Source of the DNA: Cannabis sativa
Taxonomy: Eukaryota; Streptophyta; Magnoliopsida; Rosales; Cannabaceae
NCBI RefSeq assembly: GCF_029168945.1
Contig: NC_083601.1
Coordinates: 69,863,595-69,927,594, forward strand
Direction: 5' to 3'
Length of the DNA stretch: 64,000 bases
Numbering within the stretch: position 1 is the stretch's first letter; every line of letters begins with the position of its first letter. Below are positions 49,416 to 62,139 of the stretch, piece by piece. A model generated the notes under the pieces. It saw only the letters and a list, made by a program, of their open reading frames with translations. It was not told the origin of the DNA and did no database searches. The translations under genes and the position numbers were made by a program.

Positions 49416-52400
49416 GAAGATGCTGTCCAGATAAGAGTTCTGCACAATGACTTGCTAGTCGTGAAAGTCCATATAGCAAACAAAATGGTGTCCAGAACCA
49501 TGATCGATAATGGGGCTTCTTCAAATATTTTGTTCAAGACTGCTTACGAGAAGATGGGGCTCCAGCTCAAGGATTTAACTCCATGACTTTAGCCCGTCTA
49601 TGGTTTCTCTGGTCAAGGAGTTGCGCCTCTGGGACATATCCGCTTACCCCTCACAGTTGGACAAGCTCCAACGAGCATAACTATCATGGCACAATTCCTG
49701 ATATTGGATGTTCCTTTAGCCTTTAACGTAATGCTAGGCCAACCAGCCTTGTACGACTTAAAAGCTGTCACATCAATATTCCACTCGTGCCTGAAGTTTC
49801 CAAAAAAAAACGGGTTAGGGTGTCTTAGAGGGAACAAGAAATCTGCTCGGGAATGTTACAACTTTGTAGTGGCCAAGGCTAAGAAGGAAGTATCCTCCAG
49901 CCAGAGCCCGGACAAGGGAATAAATATTCCCAAGTAGGAAACCGCCCAAGGCAAGGATGAAGATGTGGATCCTCGACTTGGGGACCCAAGCAGCAATGTT
50001 GGACCTGTGGAAGAACTAGAAGAGATCGAGGTCGATCCAGCTATCCCGGCCAGAAAGCTGAAAATCGGAAAGGGTTTGTTGCTCGAAGTAAAATTGGAAT
50101 TGATAAAATTTGTGAGAGCAAACCTAGATGTTTTCGCCTGGTCACATGCGGATATGTTTGGAATCGATCCTTCTATTATTTCGCACATCTTGAATATCGA
50201 TCCTAATATACGGCCAGTTCAGCAAAAACGAAGATTGCTAGATAAAGAACGAGCAATAGCCCTGAAAGACGAAGTTGAAAAGCTGCTCAACAATGACTTC
50301 ATCATTGAAGCTTTCTACCCGGCTTGGGTCACAATTCCCGTACTCGTGCCTAAGCCAAACAAGAAATGGCGAGTCTGTATTGACTTCACAGACCTCAACA
50401 AAGCGTGCCCTAAAGACTGTTTCCCACTTCCAAGAATCGATCAGCTCGTCGATGCAACAGTCGGGCACGAAATATTAAGCTTCATGGATGCTTACTCGGG
50501 CTACAAACAAATCAAGATGCATCCGCCAGACTAAGAACATACAAGTTTCCGGACAGATATGGGTCTCTACTGCTACAAAGTCATGCCATTTGGTCTTAAA
50601 AATGCCGAAGCTACATACCAAAGACTGGTCAACAAAATGTTTAAAGATCAGATCGGCAGAAATATGGAAGTGTACGTGGATGATATGCTCGTCAAATCCA
50701 GAAAGGTTGGGGGGCACATAGACGACCTGGACGAATGTTTCAAATTCCTCAGAAAATACAACATGAAACAGAATCCCCTAAAATGCTTCTTCGGAGTCAG
50801 CTCGGGAAAGTTTCTAGGCTTCATCGTCAACGCTCAAGGAATTGAAGCCAATCCAGAAAAAATCCAAGCCCTCTTGGATATGAACTCGCCAACAAAAACC
50901 AAAGAGGTACAAAGCCTAACTGGTCGAATCGCCACACTCAGCAGATTCGTGTCAAAATCAACGGATAAATGTGTCGCATTCTTCAACATCCTGCGAGGAA
51001 ACAAAAAGTTTGAATGGACAGAAGAATGTGAAAGAGCTTTTCAAGATCTAAAGGCACAGCTCGCAAAACCTCCCGTCCTCTCTAAACCTTTGGACGGTGA
51101 GGAACTAGGGATATACCTGGCAGTAACGGAGCATGCCATAAGCGTCGTACTAATCAGAGAAGAAGATGGCGTGCAGCATCCAGTCTATTACATCAGTAAA
51201 AGACTCATCGAGGCCGAAGGCTGATATCCGTTGATAGAAAAGCTCGCCTACTGCCTCATCTTAGCCACAAGAAAGTTAAGACCTTATTTTCAAGCTCATT
51301 TTGTTCGGGTGTACACCGACCAACCACTACGGCAAATACTGCAAAAGCCAGATGCCTCTGGGCGATTACTCAAGTGGGCAGTGAAATTGGGGCAGTACGA
51401 AATCAATTTCCAACCCCGAACAGCCATCAAAGGCTAAGCCTTGGCCGACTTTGTGGTGGAATGCACAGGAAAAACTAAAGGCATCCCAGAAGGCGATCCC
51501 GAGCCAACACCACAGCCGACCAGCACTGAAAGCAAGCCGACCTGGAAGCTTCACGTGGATGGATCGGCCACAGATCAGCTATCCGGCGCAGGAATTGCCC
51601 TTGTCACACCTGGGGGGCAACACCTGCATGCAGCGGTCAAATTCAGATTCAAAGCCTCCAATAATGAGGCCGAATACGAAGCCCTAATCGCTGGAGTCAA
51701 ACTAGCGAAGGAAATGAAAGCCGAGCACATCGAGATCTGCAGTGACTCACAACTAGTGGTTAATCATGTATCTGGCGAATACGAGGCTGAAGGAGAAAAA
51801 ATGATTGCATATCAAAGCAAAATACATGATCTGCTCACACAATTGAAAAGTTATAGCCTCAAGCAGATTCCAAGGGAGGAAAATACAACTGCAGATGCGC
51901 TAGCACGTTTGGCGAGCAAAAATATAAGTGACAAGGCGAACCTGGTCTCGATCCAGTTTCTTGAAGAGCCTAGCATCACTGGCACGGAATAAATCGAAAT
52001 GATAGACACGTCTCTGAACTGGATGACGCCAAGAGCAGCCTATCTCAACTCAGGGGAACTCCCAGATAACCGAAATGAAGCTCTATAATTTGAGAAGAAA
52101 GGCAGAACGATACATCATCGTGGACGGGATCATGTACAGAAGAGGATTCTCAATGCCATTACTCAGATGCGTCACATCAAATGAAGCTGCACGGCTTCTA
52201 TATGAAGTTCACGACGGATTCTGCAGAAATCATACAGCCGGACAGAGCTTATAAAAGAAAATTCTAAGGCAAGGCTACTTCTGGCCGACGATGATTGAAG
52301 ATTCGAAAGCTTACATCAAGAAGTGCGACAAATGCCAGAGATTTTCAAAAATACTAAGAGCTCCGCCCAACGAACTGACACAAATGCAAAGTCCGTGGCC

Positions 52401-53268
52401 CTTTGCCATCTGGGGAATTGACCTAATCGGACAATTACCTAAAGGTAAAGGCAGAGTGCAGTACGCGGTGGTAGCAGTCGACTACTTTACAAAGTGGACT
52501 GAAGCCGAACCACTCGCAACTATCACATCAAAGAAGGTTCAAGACTTTATAGTGAAGAACATCATATGCCGGTTCGGACTACTGTACAAAATAGTTTCGA
52601 ACAACGGCAAGCAGTTCGATAGTCAATCTTTCACTGATTTCTGCGCGAACCATGGCATCATCAAAAGCTTCGCCGCAGTGGCACATCCACAAGCAAATGG
52701 TCAAGTTGAAGCAGTCAAGAAGACCCTAAAGGACACACTAAAGAAGAAGCTTGAAGACGCCAAAGGAAATTGGCCGGAAGAACTCCCCGAAGTTCTATGG
52801 TCATACCGTACAACGGAAAAAATAGAACCCAGTTAGACACCATTCTCAATGGCGTACAGTTATGAAGCTATACTGCCCGTCGAACTCGAACCACCATCCC
52901 ACAGAAGGTTGACGTACAATCAAGGTACCAATCACATACTCCTTGCAGAATCACTTGATGAAATCGAAGAAAAACGAGCAACTACAAACTTAAAGTTGGT
53001 AGCTCATCAATATAAAGTAGCTCGGTATTTCAACAAACAAGTGAAAGCTTGGAAATTCTTTGTGGGAGATATGGTCCTAAGAAGGGTATTCCTAAACACC
53101 AAAGACAGCACGTTAGGCGTACTAGGACCCAACTGGGAAGGACCCTATCAGGTGGTCGAAGTTCTCGACTCCGAAGCATACAAACTTGGTAAGTATGACG
53201 AAAAAATGCAACTCATTTTAGTACCACGATACTGGAATGGAGAACATTTAAGGAAATACCACCAATGA
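49416..53268 (+). pseudogene. Tat pol: protease, RT, two RNase H domains, integrase (element B)
   Basis: Domain order: protease MIDNGASSN at 49500; RT from ~50190 (CIDFTDLNKACPKD, YVDD at 50673-50684); RT-linked RNase H-like region to 51437; a second, archaeal-type RNase H ~51530-51930 with DGSA, NEAEYEAL and SDSQLV; integrase ~52260-53268 with zinc-finger CDKCQRF and core IDLIG. Two RNase H domains are diagnostic of Tat elements. Stops occur at 49584, 49596, 49935, 50532, 51222, 51435, 51990, 52250 and 52834, several at positions where Gln is conserved. The second integrase Asp is Asn (SNNG), so the enzyme would be inactive even if read through. Confidence 0.9.
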
Positions 53269-53451
53269 ATACTCAGGTCGGGTAGACCACTTCAAAGTAC
53301 TCGGGTCAAATAGACCATTTCAAAGTACTCATGTCGGGTAGACCACATTAAAGTACTATTGAACATTCGCCATAAGTGAATGGCCTCTTGGGCAGACTCC
53401 GCGCAAAGGCTTCAGAAACAAAAGTACTCAGGTCGGGTAGACCACTTTAAA
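53269..53451 (+). repeat. 28-bp repeat downstream of pol
   Basis: Units GTACTCAGGTCGGGTAGACC plus ACTTCAAA at 53269-53296, 53297-53324 and 53325-53352, with a fourth copy at 53424-53451. Tandem repeats between pol and the 3' LTR are common in Tat elements. 53452-53989 is otherwise without a gene. Confidence 0.85.
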
Positions 53452-53989
53452 GTATAGTTTCTTATTTGTTTTATGTCATGCTAAGCTAAGAAGATCCATT
53501 GGATCACTAGCTCTGATGTAAGTTACTGCGGTTGCAAATACATTTTCAATCAATAAAAGAATAAAGATAGTATTTCCAATTCTATTGAGTCGAAAAAATC
53601 AGCATGATTGTAATTTACCTAGAGTGCGTACAAAAGGTTCAGTCGAACCCAAAACACCGAACAGAAAAGCAATATATTTGTGAAAGACAAGTGACCAAGA
53701 GTCATACGTCTGCTCGGTCACTTGAGAGGCACCTATACCTGTACAAAGGATCTGGTAAACACTAAACAATTACAATTGCACTACAATTATAAACAGAGAA
53801 TGAAATTCATTAAGGATAACAAGGGCATAAAGTACTGGTATTAAAAGATGCCCGATCAGCCCGTTGTCCAAAAAATGAAAAATAATTCCAAGTTTAAAGA
53901 CCGCTTGGCCGGTCATGATGTCTTAAAGGCCTTTCGGCCGTATATAATATATATATATATATAAACAGGAGAGATAAAAAGATCAATGT

Positions 53990-56672
53990 TCAAACAGCTG
54001 GAGTCCTGGGCTCTGAGTTTGGTTCTTCCGAGCCGACTGGAGCAGGAGGATCTATTGTTCGAGCAGGAGAAGCATCAGCAGCCTAGTCAGAAGCTTGGTT
54101 GGAAGTTGAAGCAGCCACCTCTTTCCCACCATAGGCAACTTGGGCCGCGCACTACTCGAGGTACATGTCCTTGGTGTCGCCCAAGTAGTCGAAGTTGGCC
54201 TGGGGATTAGCCTTCCAAAAATCAAAGAAGAGCTCGAGGCCGGCAGTCTCCAAACCATCGACTTTCTCCTTCAAGCTGTCCGCCTCGGCCGCCTGAGCGT
54301 CCTTATCTTCCTTCAGTCGAAGAAGGACCTGCCGCAGAGAAGTCCTCTCATCCTGAAGACGATCAACCTCAGCAGATAAGGTCTCGATGGTTTCCTCAAA
54401 GAGATCAGCAGCCTCGAGGTCCTGGTCAGCATAGTGATCTTCTTCTCAGCGGCAAACAGCTTCTTGTTGGCCTCACCCAACTCATGGCGAACAGCTGCAG
54501 TCTCCGCCCTGGCCTCCTCAGCTTCCTTCTTGGCCAAGTTCACTTCTGCCCTCAAGGTGTCGGACAGAGCCGTACTCTTGGAAGTAGTAGACTTAGCCCG
54601 GGAATAGGTATAAGCCAACTTCAAACTGGCCTGCATAAAGGAAAAGGTCAGCATATGAAGCTAACGATGAAAAGCTAAAAGGGAAGTGTCAAAAAGAAAA
54701 GACTAAGCCTGGTAAGCTCCTTCAAGACTCCACCCGCCAACACATCCAGAGATGAGTCGTCAGCACCAGCCAGCTGCTCACCGACCTCGGGAACCAGCCG
54801 GTTCATGTGATGAGCCATCACCTCCCTGCCCTTCTTGACCTCAGGCAGCACGGGCATGGTTGGAGTTGGTGCTTGCACCCGCTCAGGAATCCTCCTGACC
54901 AGTTCGGACCCAGATGTTGGTGGCCCAGAGTCCTTAGACTTGGCAGATATGGGAGTTGAAGTATTTGTAGTAGTCAGCCCCTCAGAAAGATCAATGACCT
55001 CTTAAGAAGGCCTCTTCAATGAAGACCCCTCTCCGTCCTTAGACTTCTTGGCCGGAGGGGAGGCGCTAGACCTTCCGCTCATCCTCTTCCTTAAGGCATC
55101 CATCATCTGCCAAGACATGTCTGCACAGAGCAAAAACAACGCGGTTAGCAAAAACCAACAAAAAATACAAAGTATGAAAGCCAAGAAGCTGAAAAAGGAG
55201 TAAAGTGTAGAGTGACTGCCCGCCCAGAAAGTCAGCTGTCCATCATCACCTGACATCGACTTTATCTCAGCCATAACAACCTTCCCTATTCCAGCATAAG
55301 GATGGGATGGCCGAACAGGTGAAATGGGCTCCCTTATGCGAATGGCATGTTCAACGGGCCTGGGCGTGGCCGAGAGTTTCTTCTTCCTCCTCAAATGAGT
55401 CACCTGCCCAGCCCAAGCCTCAGCCTCGGCCTCATCTTCAGGATTCATAGGCTCCTGAGCATATTGCTTTGCCCGAGCACCTCCCTTCAACTTAGCCTCT
55501 CGCTTAAGTTGAATGAGCTCATCCTCCTTATCAACTCGTTCAGGCCGAGCAGCAGCAGATTTCCCCTTCTTCCTCGTCACGGACTTAGAAGAAAAGTCCT
55601 CAGGGTAAAGCCCGTACTGCACCATATTTGCATCGGAGGTCAACTGGATGATATCCCTGTCTTCCGCCGGCAACCGGGCAAGCTTCTAAGCCCTATCCCT
55701 AAGAGTAAGGGTGAGGGGAGGACGGTGATATGTCGAAATCTACTGAAACTGTGTCCGGGTGATGTTCGGATCCTTCACCATGAAGTACTCATCCACAAAA
55801 CGCCCTATTTTGCTGATGGCCTTGTGGTCCGTCCTGCTCAACCACTTGAAGCCTGGCTGAGAGAAGTAAAAATACCCTGACCTGCATTGCTTGGGGGTAG
55901 ACTTTAGGTCAAAGAACCAAGCGACCTCGTGGGGAGAAGGAGTGCCCTAGCCCTGGGAAGCGCAGAGGACGAAGAGAGCGGATAAATACTTAATACCCTT
56001 GGGAGTAATCTGGGTGGAGCAGAGGTCGAAGAACTCTGCCACATCCCGGAAGTACTTGTGCAAGGGCATCAGCGCCCCTTGCTGGCCATGAGCCCCCGAC
56101 CAGGTGCACATCCCTTTATCAGGGTTTGAGGCGCGATTATCGTGGGCAGGAATGTAGCAGTCCAGCTCGCCCAGGTATCCTTCCTTGTCGAGAGTGCGGA
56201 GGCGTGCCTCTGAAATCTTAGACGGAGGACTCACCAATCTGGCGCCCAAGGCACCCTGCCTCGTATGAGGAACCGCCTCAGCAAGCTCCTCGGTGACATA
56301 ATCAACGCCCACAACCAGGACGTCCCCGTCAGCATCAACTGGTTGCCCAGCCTCATTGTACTCCCCATAGTTAGGGGGTTCAATCTCTTCCTCTCCCTCA
56401 GCAGCGGGAGGGCTGCCCGGACGCGCCTCGTCCAGCTCCTCAATCTCCTGGACTTCAGCGTCCCCCTCACGGTCCTCCTCCATTGGTTTAGCCCAATCCT
56501 GTTCGGCGTCGGGCAGATTGGCAAGCCGGGCCACCTGAGGATCAGAAGCGTCAGCCAGACGCGTAGTTTTCTTCGTACAAGCCATCATTCTATCGCTGGG
56601 TACAGAGGGTGGACTTCGTGCAGAAGTTTGGTCGATTTGATCCTCGGGCTCCCAAGACTCACCTGGGTTCAT
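53990..56672 (-). pseudogene. Tat antisense gene (aORF), three exons, decayed
   Basis: Read opposite to gag-pol. Exon 1 starts at ATG 56672 (MNPGESWEPEDQIDQ) and runs to ~55226. It has an acidic region, a conserved core (EEGYLGELDCY-like, AEFFDLCSTQITP, EVAWFFDLKSTPKQC, GFKWLSRTDHK) and a basic LRRKKKLSATPRP segment. Stops break it at 55947, ~55738 and ~55688. Exon 2 ~55123-54705 has a Ser/Lys-rich region, TAA at 55002-55004 and VIDLSEG. Exon 3 54630-53990 is a long coiled coil (AEVNLAKKEAEEARAETAAV) then FFDFWKANPQANFDYLGD, with two TAG stops before the final TGA. Such antisense genes are known in Tat elements such as Grande and RIRE2; their function is unknown. Confidence 0.75.
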
Positions 56673-57484
56673 TTACAAAAGACAATACGCAACATGAGTG
56701 TTGGACGGAGTATCAAGCGAAAAAACAAGCAAATATGCCGACCAGGAGTACCCAACAGATTAAAGAACGATCATGTTCGAAGAAAAGTCTAAACTCAAGA
56801 AGTCAAAAAGTTTTTCTTGAGTTAGGGCAAAAAAGTTCATGACGCTTGAAGAAAGCAGAATGGAAAACAAACGCAATGCAGTTCTAAAATAAGCCTTACG
56901 GCTGAAAGCTCATGCAAGGACATGGAAAAGAAGAGTCGCAGAAGTTTCAAACCCTAGGGTTTCCTACAGTGTTCTTTCTACAGCAAAGTTACATTCAAAG
57001 CACAAGCATGCAAAGGAAAAACATAAAGGGAATCAGAAACTTACTCAGATATTCAAGTGTCGGGATTCAAGCAAGCCTGAAATCGTCTGTAAACTCTTCA
57101 GTAACTTGGAAGCCTGAAAACTCTATCTTTTTGCTCTGAAATTTGCTTAACAGCGAAGGGTGATGAAATGAGGTAATGTGCCAGTACTCCAAGTATTTAT
57201 AGGCGAAAGGGTAACTGTATGTAAAGGAACTTAGACACCTCGACTTCCCGCCTTGAAAGCAAATATGGGAAATCAAAATAATCCAGTTCAACCGTCAGCC
57301 GTGGAGTGAGAAATTTGGATTTTTAAAATGTTAATTGTCAGAGAATTAATTAGCCGAAAACCGAAGGGACGCCCAGTCAGCTTCACATCGAGTCTCGAAC
57401 GGTCATGCTCGACACATGTCCCCTTTCAAAGGCAGAGCCAGCTCGGAATAAGTCTATCCGCAACCTCGGAGGTCCCGCACAAAC
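56673..57484. other. Spacer between antisense gene and 3' LTR of B
   Basis: About 0.8 kb without a convincing plus-strand gene. On the minus strand this would be the promoter and leader of the antisense gene; a CTATAAATAC-like TATA is visible at ~57192-57201 (plus strand GTATTTATAG). Confidence 0.5.
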
Positions 57485-57496
57485 TTGGGGGGCAAA
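57485..57496 (+). promoter_or_regulatory. Polypurine tract of element B
   Basis: TTGGGGGGCAAA directly abuts the 3' LTR. Confidence 0.7.
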
Positions 57497-58166
57497 TGTT
57501 ATCCCAAAATTGGCACTCTAACGTGGCATCACAAGAATGGTGACACGTGGTATCTACTTAGAGCACCTGGTCGGATCGACATGCTGAGCAGGATGCCTCG
57601 CTGGCATGTCCATAATGGAATACTCAACGAGCCGTGCAAAATGAGCAACACTTAGCGAATTAAACCAAGCACTTCGTGAGTCACCAGCTCAATCCCTATA
57701 ACTCAGGGATCAACTTGCATGGATGTGGCATACACACTATTCCACTATCGGTGTATACAGCCTCAATCCCACGATCCAAGCATTCAGCAATGATCACACG
57801 ATCTTTGTGTTTATGCACTTTGTAACGAGAGTGGAAACTCTTCCTCCTCAAGTTTCCTGCCCTATAAATAGTGAGGAATGTTCACTGGGCAAGAGGGATC
57901 GATCGAAAAACTGTAAACAGAGATCATACGCCAAAACGCTATAAGCTAAGGCTATCTAAGAATTATATATTCAGAGATATTATTGTAAGAGCTATAAGAA
58001 AAGGAATCTTCTTCCTTATTCTTAAGTCAATGCTGGGGGCTGAACCTCTATAAAATTTCTGTGTCTTCTTATTATTATTATTTGCTTTAGTACGTATTCT
58101 TATTACGACATATCGTTTATCGCTTATCAAAAGACTCATTGTCGTTGGCTTAAAGCGAAGTCAACA
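57497..58166 (+). repeat. 3' LTR of element B
   Basis: Pairs with 44947-45615. TATA box at 57862-57871. It has an insert near 57735-57770 and lacks a stretch around 58030 compared with the 5' LTR. Confidence 0.9.
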
Positions 58167-60237
58167 AGAACTATCCTCCCCTTAAAAGGATTTTGTCCTC
58201 GAAATCTAACCTGAATAACTCTGAATATTGGGCTCTCATGTCTGATTCTAGCTCCCAGGTGGCTTCCTCCACCTTGTTGTTTCTCCAGAGTACTTTCACC
58301 AAAGCTAAGATCTTATTCCGAAGGACTTTATCCTTTCTGTCAAGGATCTGTACTGCCTGTTCTTCATATGACATATCTAGCTGCAGCTCAAGACTTTCAT
58401 AACTAAGTACATGAGTAGAATCTGAAACACAATTTCTCAACATCGAGACATGGAATATGTTCTGAACTGCTGAAAGAGCTGGAGGCAAAGCTAATCGATA
58501 TGCCACTCGTCAAACCTTCTTGAGAATCTCAAAAGATCTAGTAAATCTAGGGCATAACTTGCCTCTTTTCCTGAAATGCTTGATCCCTTTCATTGGAGAT
58601 ACTCGTAAAAACACGTGATCTCCTACTTGGAACTCAACATTTTTGCATTTCCGATCTGCATAACTCTTTTTCCTACTCTGAGAGGCAAGCATTCTAGCTT
58701 TAATCTTCTCAATTGCCTTATTGGTCCGCTGTACTGATTCTGGACCTAGGTATTTCCTCTCCCCTATCTCATCCCAATGGATGGGAGATCTACATTTTTT
58801 ACCATATAATAGTTCATAGGGAGCCATCCCTATAGTACTCTGATAACTGTTATTGTATGAGAATTCTATCAACGGTAGGTACTTACTCCAGGAGCCTTCG
58901 ATATCCATAATGCAGGCTCGTAACATATCCTCCAGTATTTGAATTGTCCTTTCGAACTGTCCATCTGTCTAAGGATGGAAAGCTGTACTGAACTTCAGTT
59001 TCGTACCCATAGCCCGTTGCAAACTCTACCAAAACATGGAGGTAAACTTTGGATCTCTATCTGAAATTATGGACTTTTGTACACCATGCAGTCTTACTAT
59101 TTCTTTGGCGTACAAATCTGCGTACTGATCCACAAAAAAATGTTGTTTTAACTGGTAGAAAATTGAGGTAAACTTCGTGAATTTGTCTACCACAACCTAA
59201 ATAGAATCTAATAAACATGTGGTTCTAGGTAACCCAACCACAAAGTCCATTGCGATATCTTCCCACTTCCACTCAGGGAGAGTTAAAGGCTGTGATAACC
59301 CTGCTGGTCTGTGATGTTCAGCCTTAATCTGCTGACAGGTTAAGCATCTCAATACGAATTCTACCACATTCTTCTTCATTCTGCTTCACCAACAGTAAGA
59401 TTTAAGATCCTAATACATTTTAGTGGTACCGGGATGCAGGGAATATGGAGTGGTATGAGCTTCTTCGAGAATTTGATTTCTGAGTTCCGCGTTACTAGGA
59501 ACACAAACCCTGGTTTTGAACAACAACATTCCACTATCTGACACTGTAAAATCTCTGGCTTGACCAACTGATACCTCTTTCCTGATCTTTACTAACTCTG
59601 GATCAGTTAACTGAGCGACGTTAATTCGTTCTAACAGATCAGATTGCAGCGTCAAGCTATGAAGCTTGCCTACAACAAACTCGATGCTAGATCTGACCAT
59701 GTCTTCTACTAACTGACGTGAAATTTGAATCATGCTAGGTACCTGCCTGGGACCCTTCCTGCTCAGGGCATCAGCCACTACATTGGCCTTCCCGGGACGA
59801 TAAAGGATCTCACAGTCGTAATCCTTAACTAACTCCAACCAACGCCTCTGTCTCATATTCAAATCTTTCTGAGTAAATAAATATTTGAGACTTTTATGGT
59901 TAGTATAAGTTTCACATCTCTCTCCGTAGAGATAATGCCGCCAAATCTTCAAAGAAAATACTACCGCGACAAGTTCCAGGTCATGAGTCGGGTACCGCTG
60001 CTCATAATCTTTCAACTGACGAGAAGCATAGCCAATAACCTAATCAGCCTGCATCAGCACACACCCTAGACCCTGTCTAGATGCATCACAATAAACTACG
60101 AAATTCTCTTTGTCAGAAGGCAGAGCTAACACTGGAGCTGTAATTAATCTCTGCTTCAGCTCTTGGAAGCTAGCCTCACACTTATCTGACCACACAAAAC
60201 GTTGATTCTTCTTAGTAAGGTTGGTTAAGGGTGTTGA
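58167..60237 (-). pseudogene. Tekay-like pol remnant of element C
   Basis: Minus-strand homologue of element A's frame from RNase H to the C-terminus: [20 protein letters not shown] (RNase H, 59410-60015), [14 protein letters not shown] (integrase finger), [31 protein letters not shown], and the chromodomain-like end [17 protein letters not shown] (58171-58506). Stops and frame changes occur near 58506-58510, 58926-58975, 59197 and 59379-59410. RT, protease, gag, PBS and the second LTR are missing. The left edge joins the LTR at 44944 once B is removed; the right edge is the solo LTR at 60238. Confidence 0.9.
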
Positions 60238-62139
60238 TGCTGGGTTTTGTGCCCTAAATAAAACCCATTACAATCTGATTAGTTATTAATTTAAGAGATT
60301 TGAAGTGATTTATGTTAACATGTATTTTTCATGCTTATGGTTTAATATATATATATATTTAATATATGCACAAGATCAGTTAAGTCCAGAACATATATTT
60401 ATTCACAATTATAGTATTGTCAACACAGTGGAATGTGATTGTGATTATATGATTCAAAACACTAAGTCCCTGTTTCATCAGTGTTTTGGATTTACACTAA
60501 TGTGATAATTAGCGATGAAGTATACTTACACTTGGAGTAAGTGTTATGTTCTTTCCAGGACATTGGTAAAGTATACTAGTTTCGAATGTATGGAGTATAC
60601 ATAGGACTGGACCGATATTGAACTTAGTCAAGATATTATAAACTTACTGTTGAATCTTACCAAGTCAATATCACTAGTTGATCTTAGATTAAAAGAATCT
60701 AAATCGTGATATGCTTAGGCTCAATCTCAGGAGTGCTCTTCATGTTCTTTGATCTATTAGTTAAGCCTACTTTTGTGTCAGGGTGATACGTATATTTTGG
60801 GAACATGATAGTATGACTGAGTGAGAGCGCTGAACATAAATATGGAATTTATAGCTTCTACTGGTGTATAGAAGTCAAGTGACGATTCCCTTCGAGCTTA
60901 GTTAAGTAGAAGTTAATGGATGAGCTCTTGTTTCAGTGACTATATCTTAGATCACTCAAACATCATTTACAGGTAGCTAAGTGTTTTAAGGGGCCAAATA
61001 CATTGAGGGGTGAAACGGTAAATTTATCACTTCTCGGTGTAAATCATCTATATAGAGGATCTTTGACCAAATTAAGAATCTAACGATGGTTAAATGAGAT
61101 AGTGTATCTATATCGTGGAACATATAGAACTCTCTATATAAGTCTGAGAGTGCCATTCCAAGTTCTAAGAGTGGATTCAACAAGGAATTAATAAGTTAGG
61201 GAATTTACTTGGTAAATTCAGTTCGGTTTATTGGAAGCTCAGTAATATAGATCCATGGTCCCCATTCTAGTTGAGACCATACTTCTTATAACACTCAATA
61301 ATTGATTTATGTTTAATCAATTATAATTCTAAACTTAGACTATGTCTAGTTTGTGAATTTTTCACTAAGCAGGGGTGAAATTGTAAAGAAAAGAGATTCT
61401 AGGTTTATTTATTAATTAAGAGACTCTATATGTCTAATTAATAAATATGTTAAATGACAATATTATTTAATAATCTGTTTTAGTTATTAAATAATTAGTT
61501 TTGTCATTTAAATGGTTAGAATTAGAAAATTGGCGTTTTTGAGAAAATAGAATTAAAAATTGTGAAAACTGCAAAATCCATGTGAGGCCCATTAACACCA
61601 TGGTCGGCCACTTGCTCAAGCTTTTTCCAATTATTATTTTCATTATTTTAATGCCAATTAATTACTAACCTAAACCTAGCAGTTGCCTATAAATAGAAAG
61701 TGATGCCTCACACCAAATTAAGCAGTTAAGCAGTTATTTAGTAATTCAGGAAACTGCGTCTTTCAGAAAAACTGAGCCATCTTTTTCTCTCTATAGCCAA
61801 CCCTTCTTCTTTCTCTTTTCCTCTTCCAATTTCGAATTACCCTAGTGTAAGAGTAGTGCTCACACACAGAAAGTGGTACCTCAATCATAGTATGGAAGAT
61901 CGTGAAGAATCCAAATCAAAGAGAAGGACTTTCGGACTCAGATCTTTATAATACTCTGCGACAGAAAGGATACAAGGGTTAGAGATCTGAGTGGAAGGAG
62001 ACATATTATTCCGCTGCAACAAATGTAAGGTTTTCTTAACTTTATATGTGTTTATTATCTTTTTAGAAAGTTCATATTTTGGATGTTAAATAACATACTT
62101 GTGAGTAGATCTAAGATCCTGGTAAAATAAATTCCAACA
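60238..62139 (+). mobile_element. Solo LTR K of the element E family
   Basis: 1902 bp from TGCTGGGTTTTGTGCCC to AATTCCAACA, colinear with the reverse complement of 32457-34376. Flanks GTTGA (60233-60237) and GTTCA (62140-62144) are a one-mismatch candidate duplication. The start could instead be TGTTGATGC at 60232. A TATA box CTATAAATAG lies at 61687-61696. No interior or second LTR follows. Confidence 0.8.

Larger units (their letters stand above)
44947..58166 (+). mobile_element. Tat-lineage Ty3/gypsy element B with antisense gene
   Basis: 13.2-kb element including a nested solo LTR. LTRs 44947-45615 and 57497-58166 (669 and 670 bp) are similar. Gag, pol with two RNase H domains, a 3' tandem repeat, an antisense gene and a PPT follow the Tat plan. 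Flanks ACAAC (44942-44946) and AGAAC (58167-58171) are a one-mismatch duplication. Removing B rejoins element C at its LTR/interior border. Many in-frame stops make B non-autonomous. Confidence 0.9.

Noticed and set aside
55347..56842. Plus-strand open frames of 175-177 codons in element B
   Set aside because: They lie opposite the antisense gene, whose minus-strand frame carries the conserved segments.
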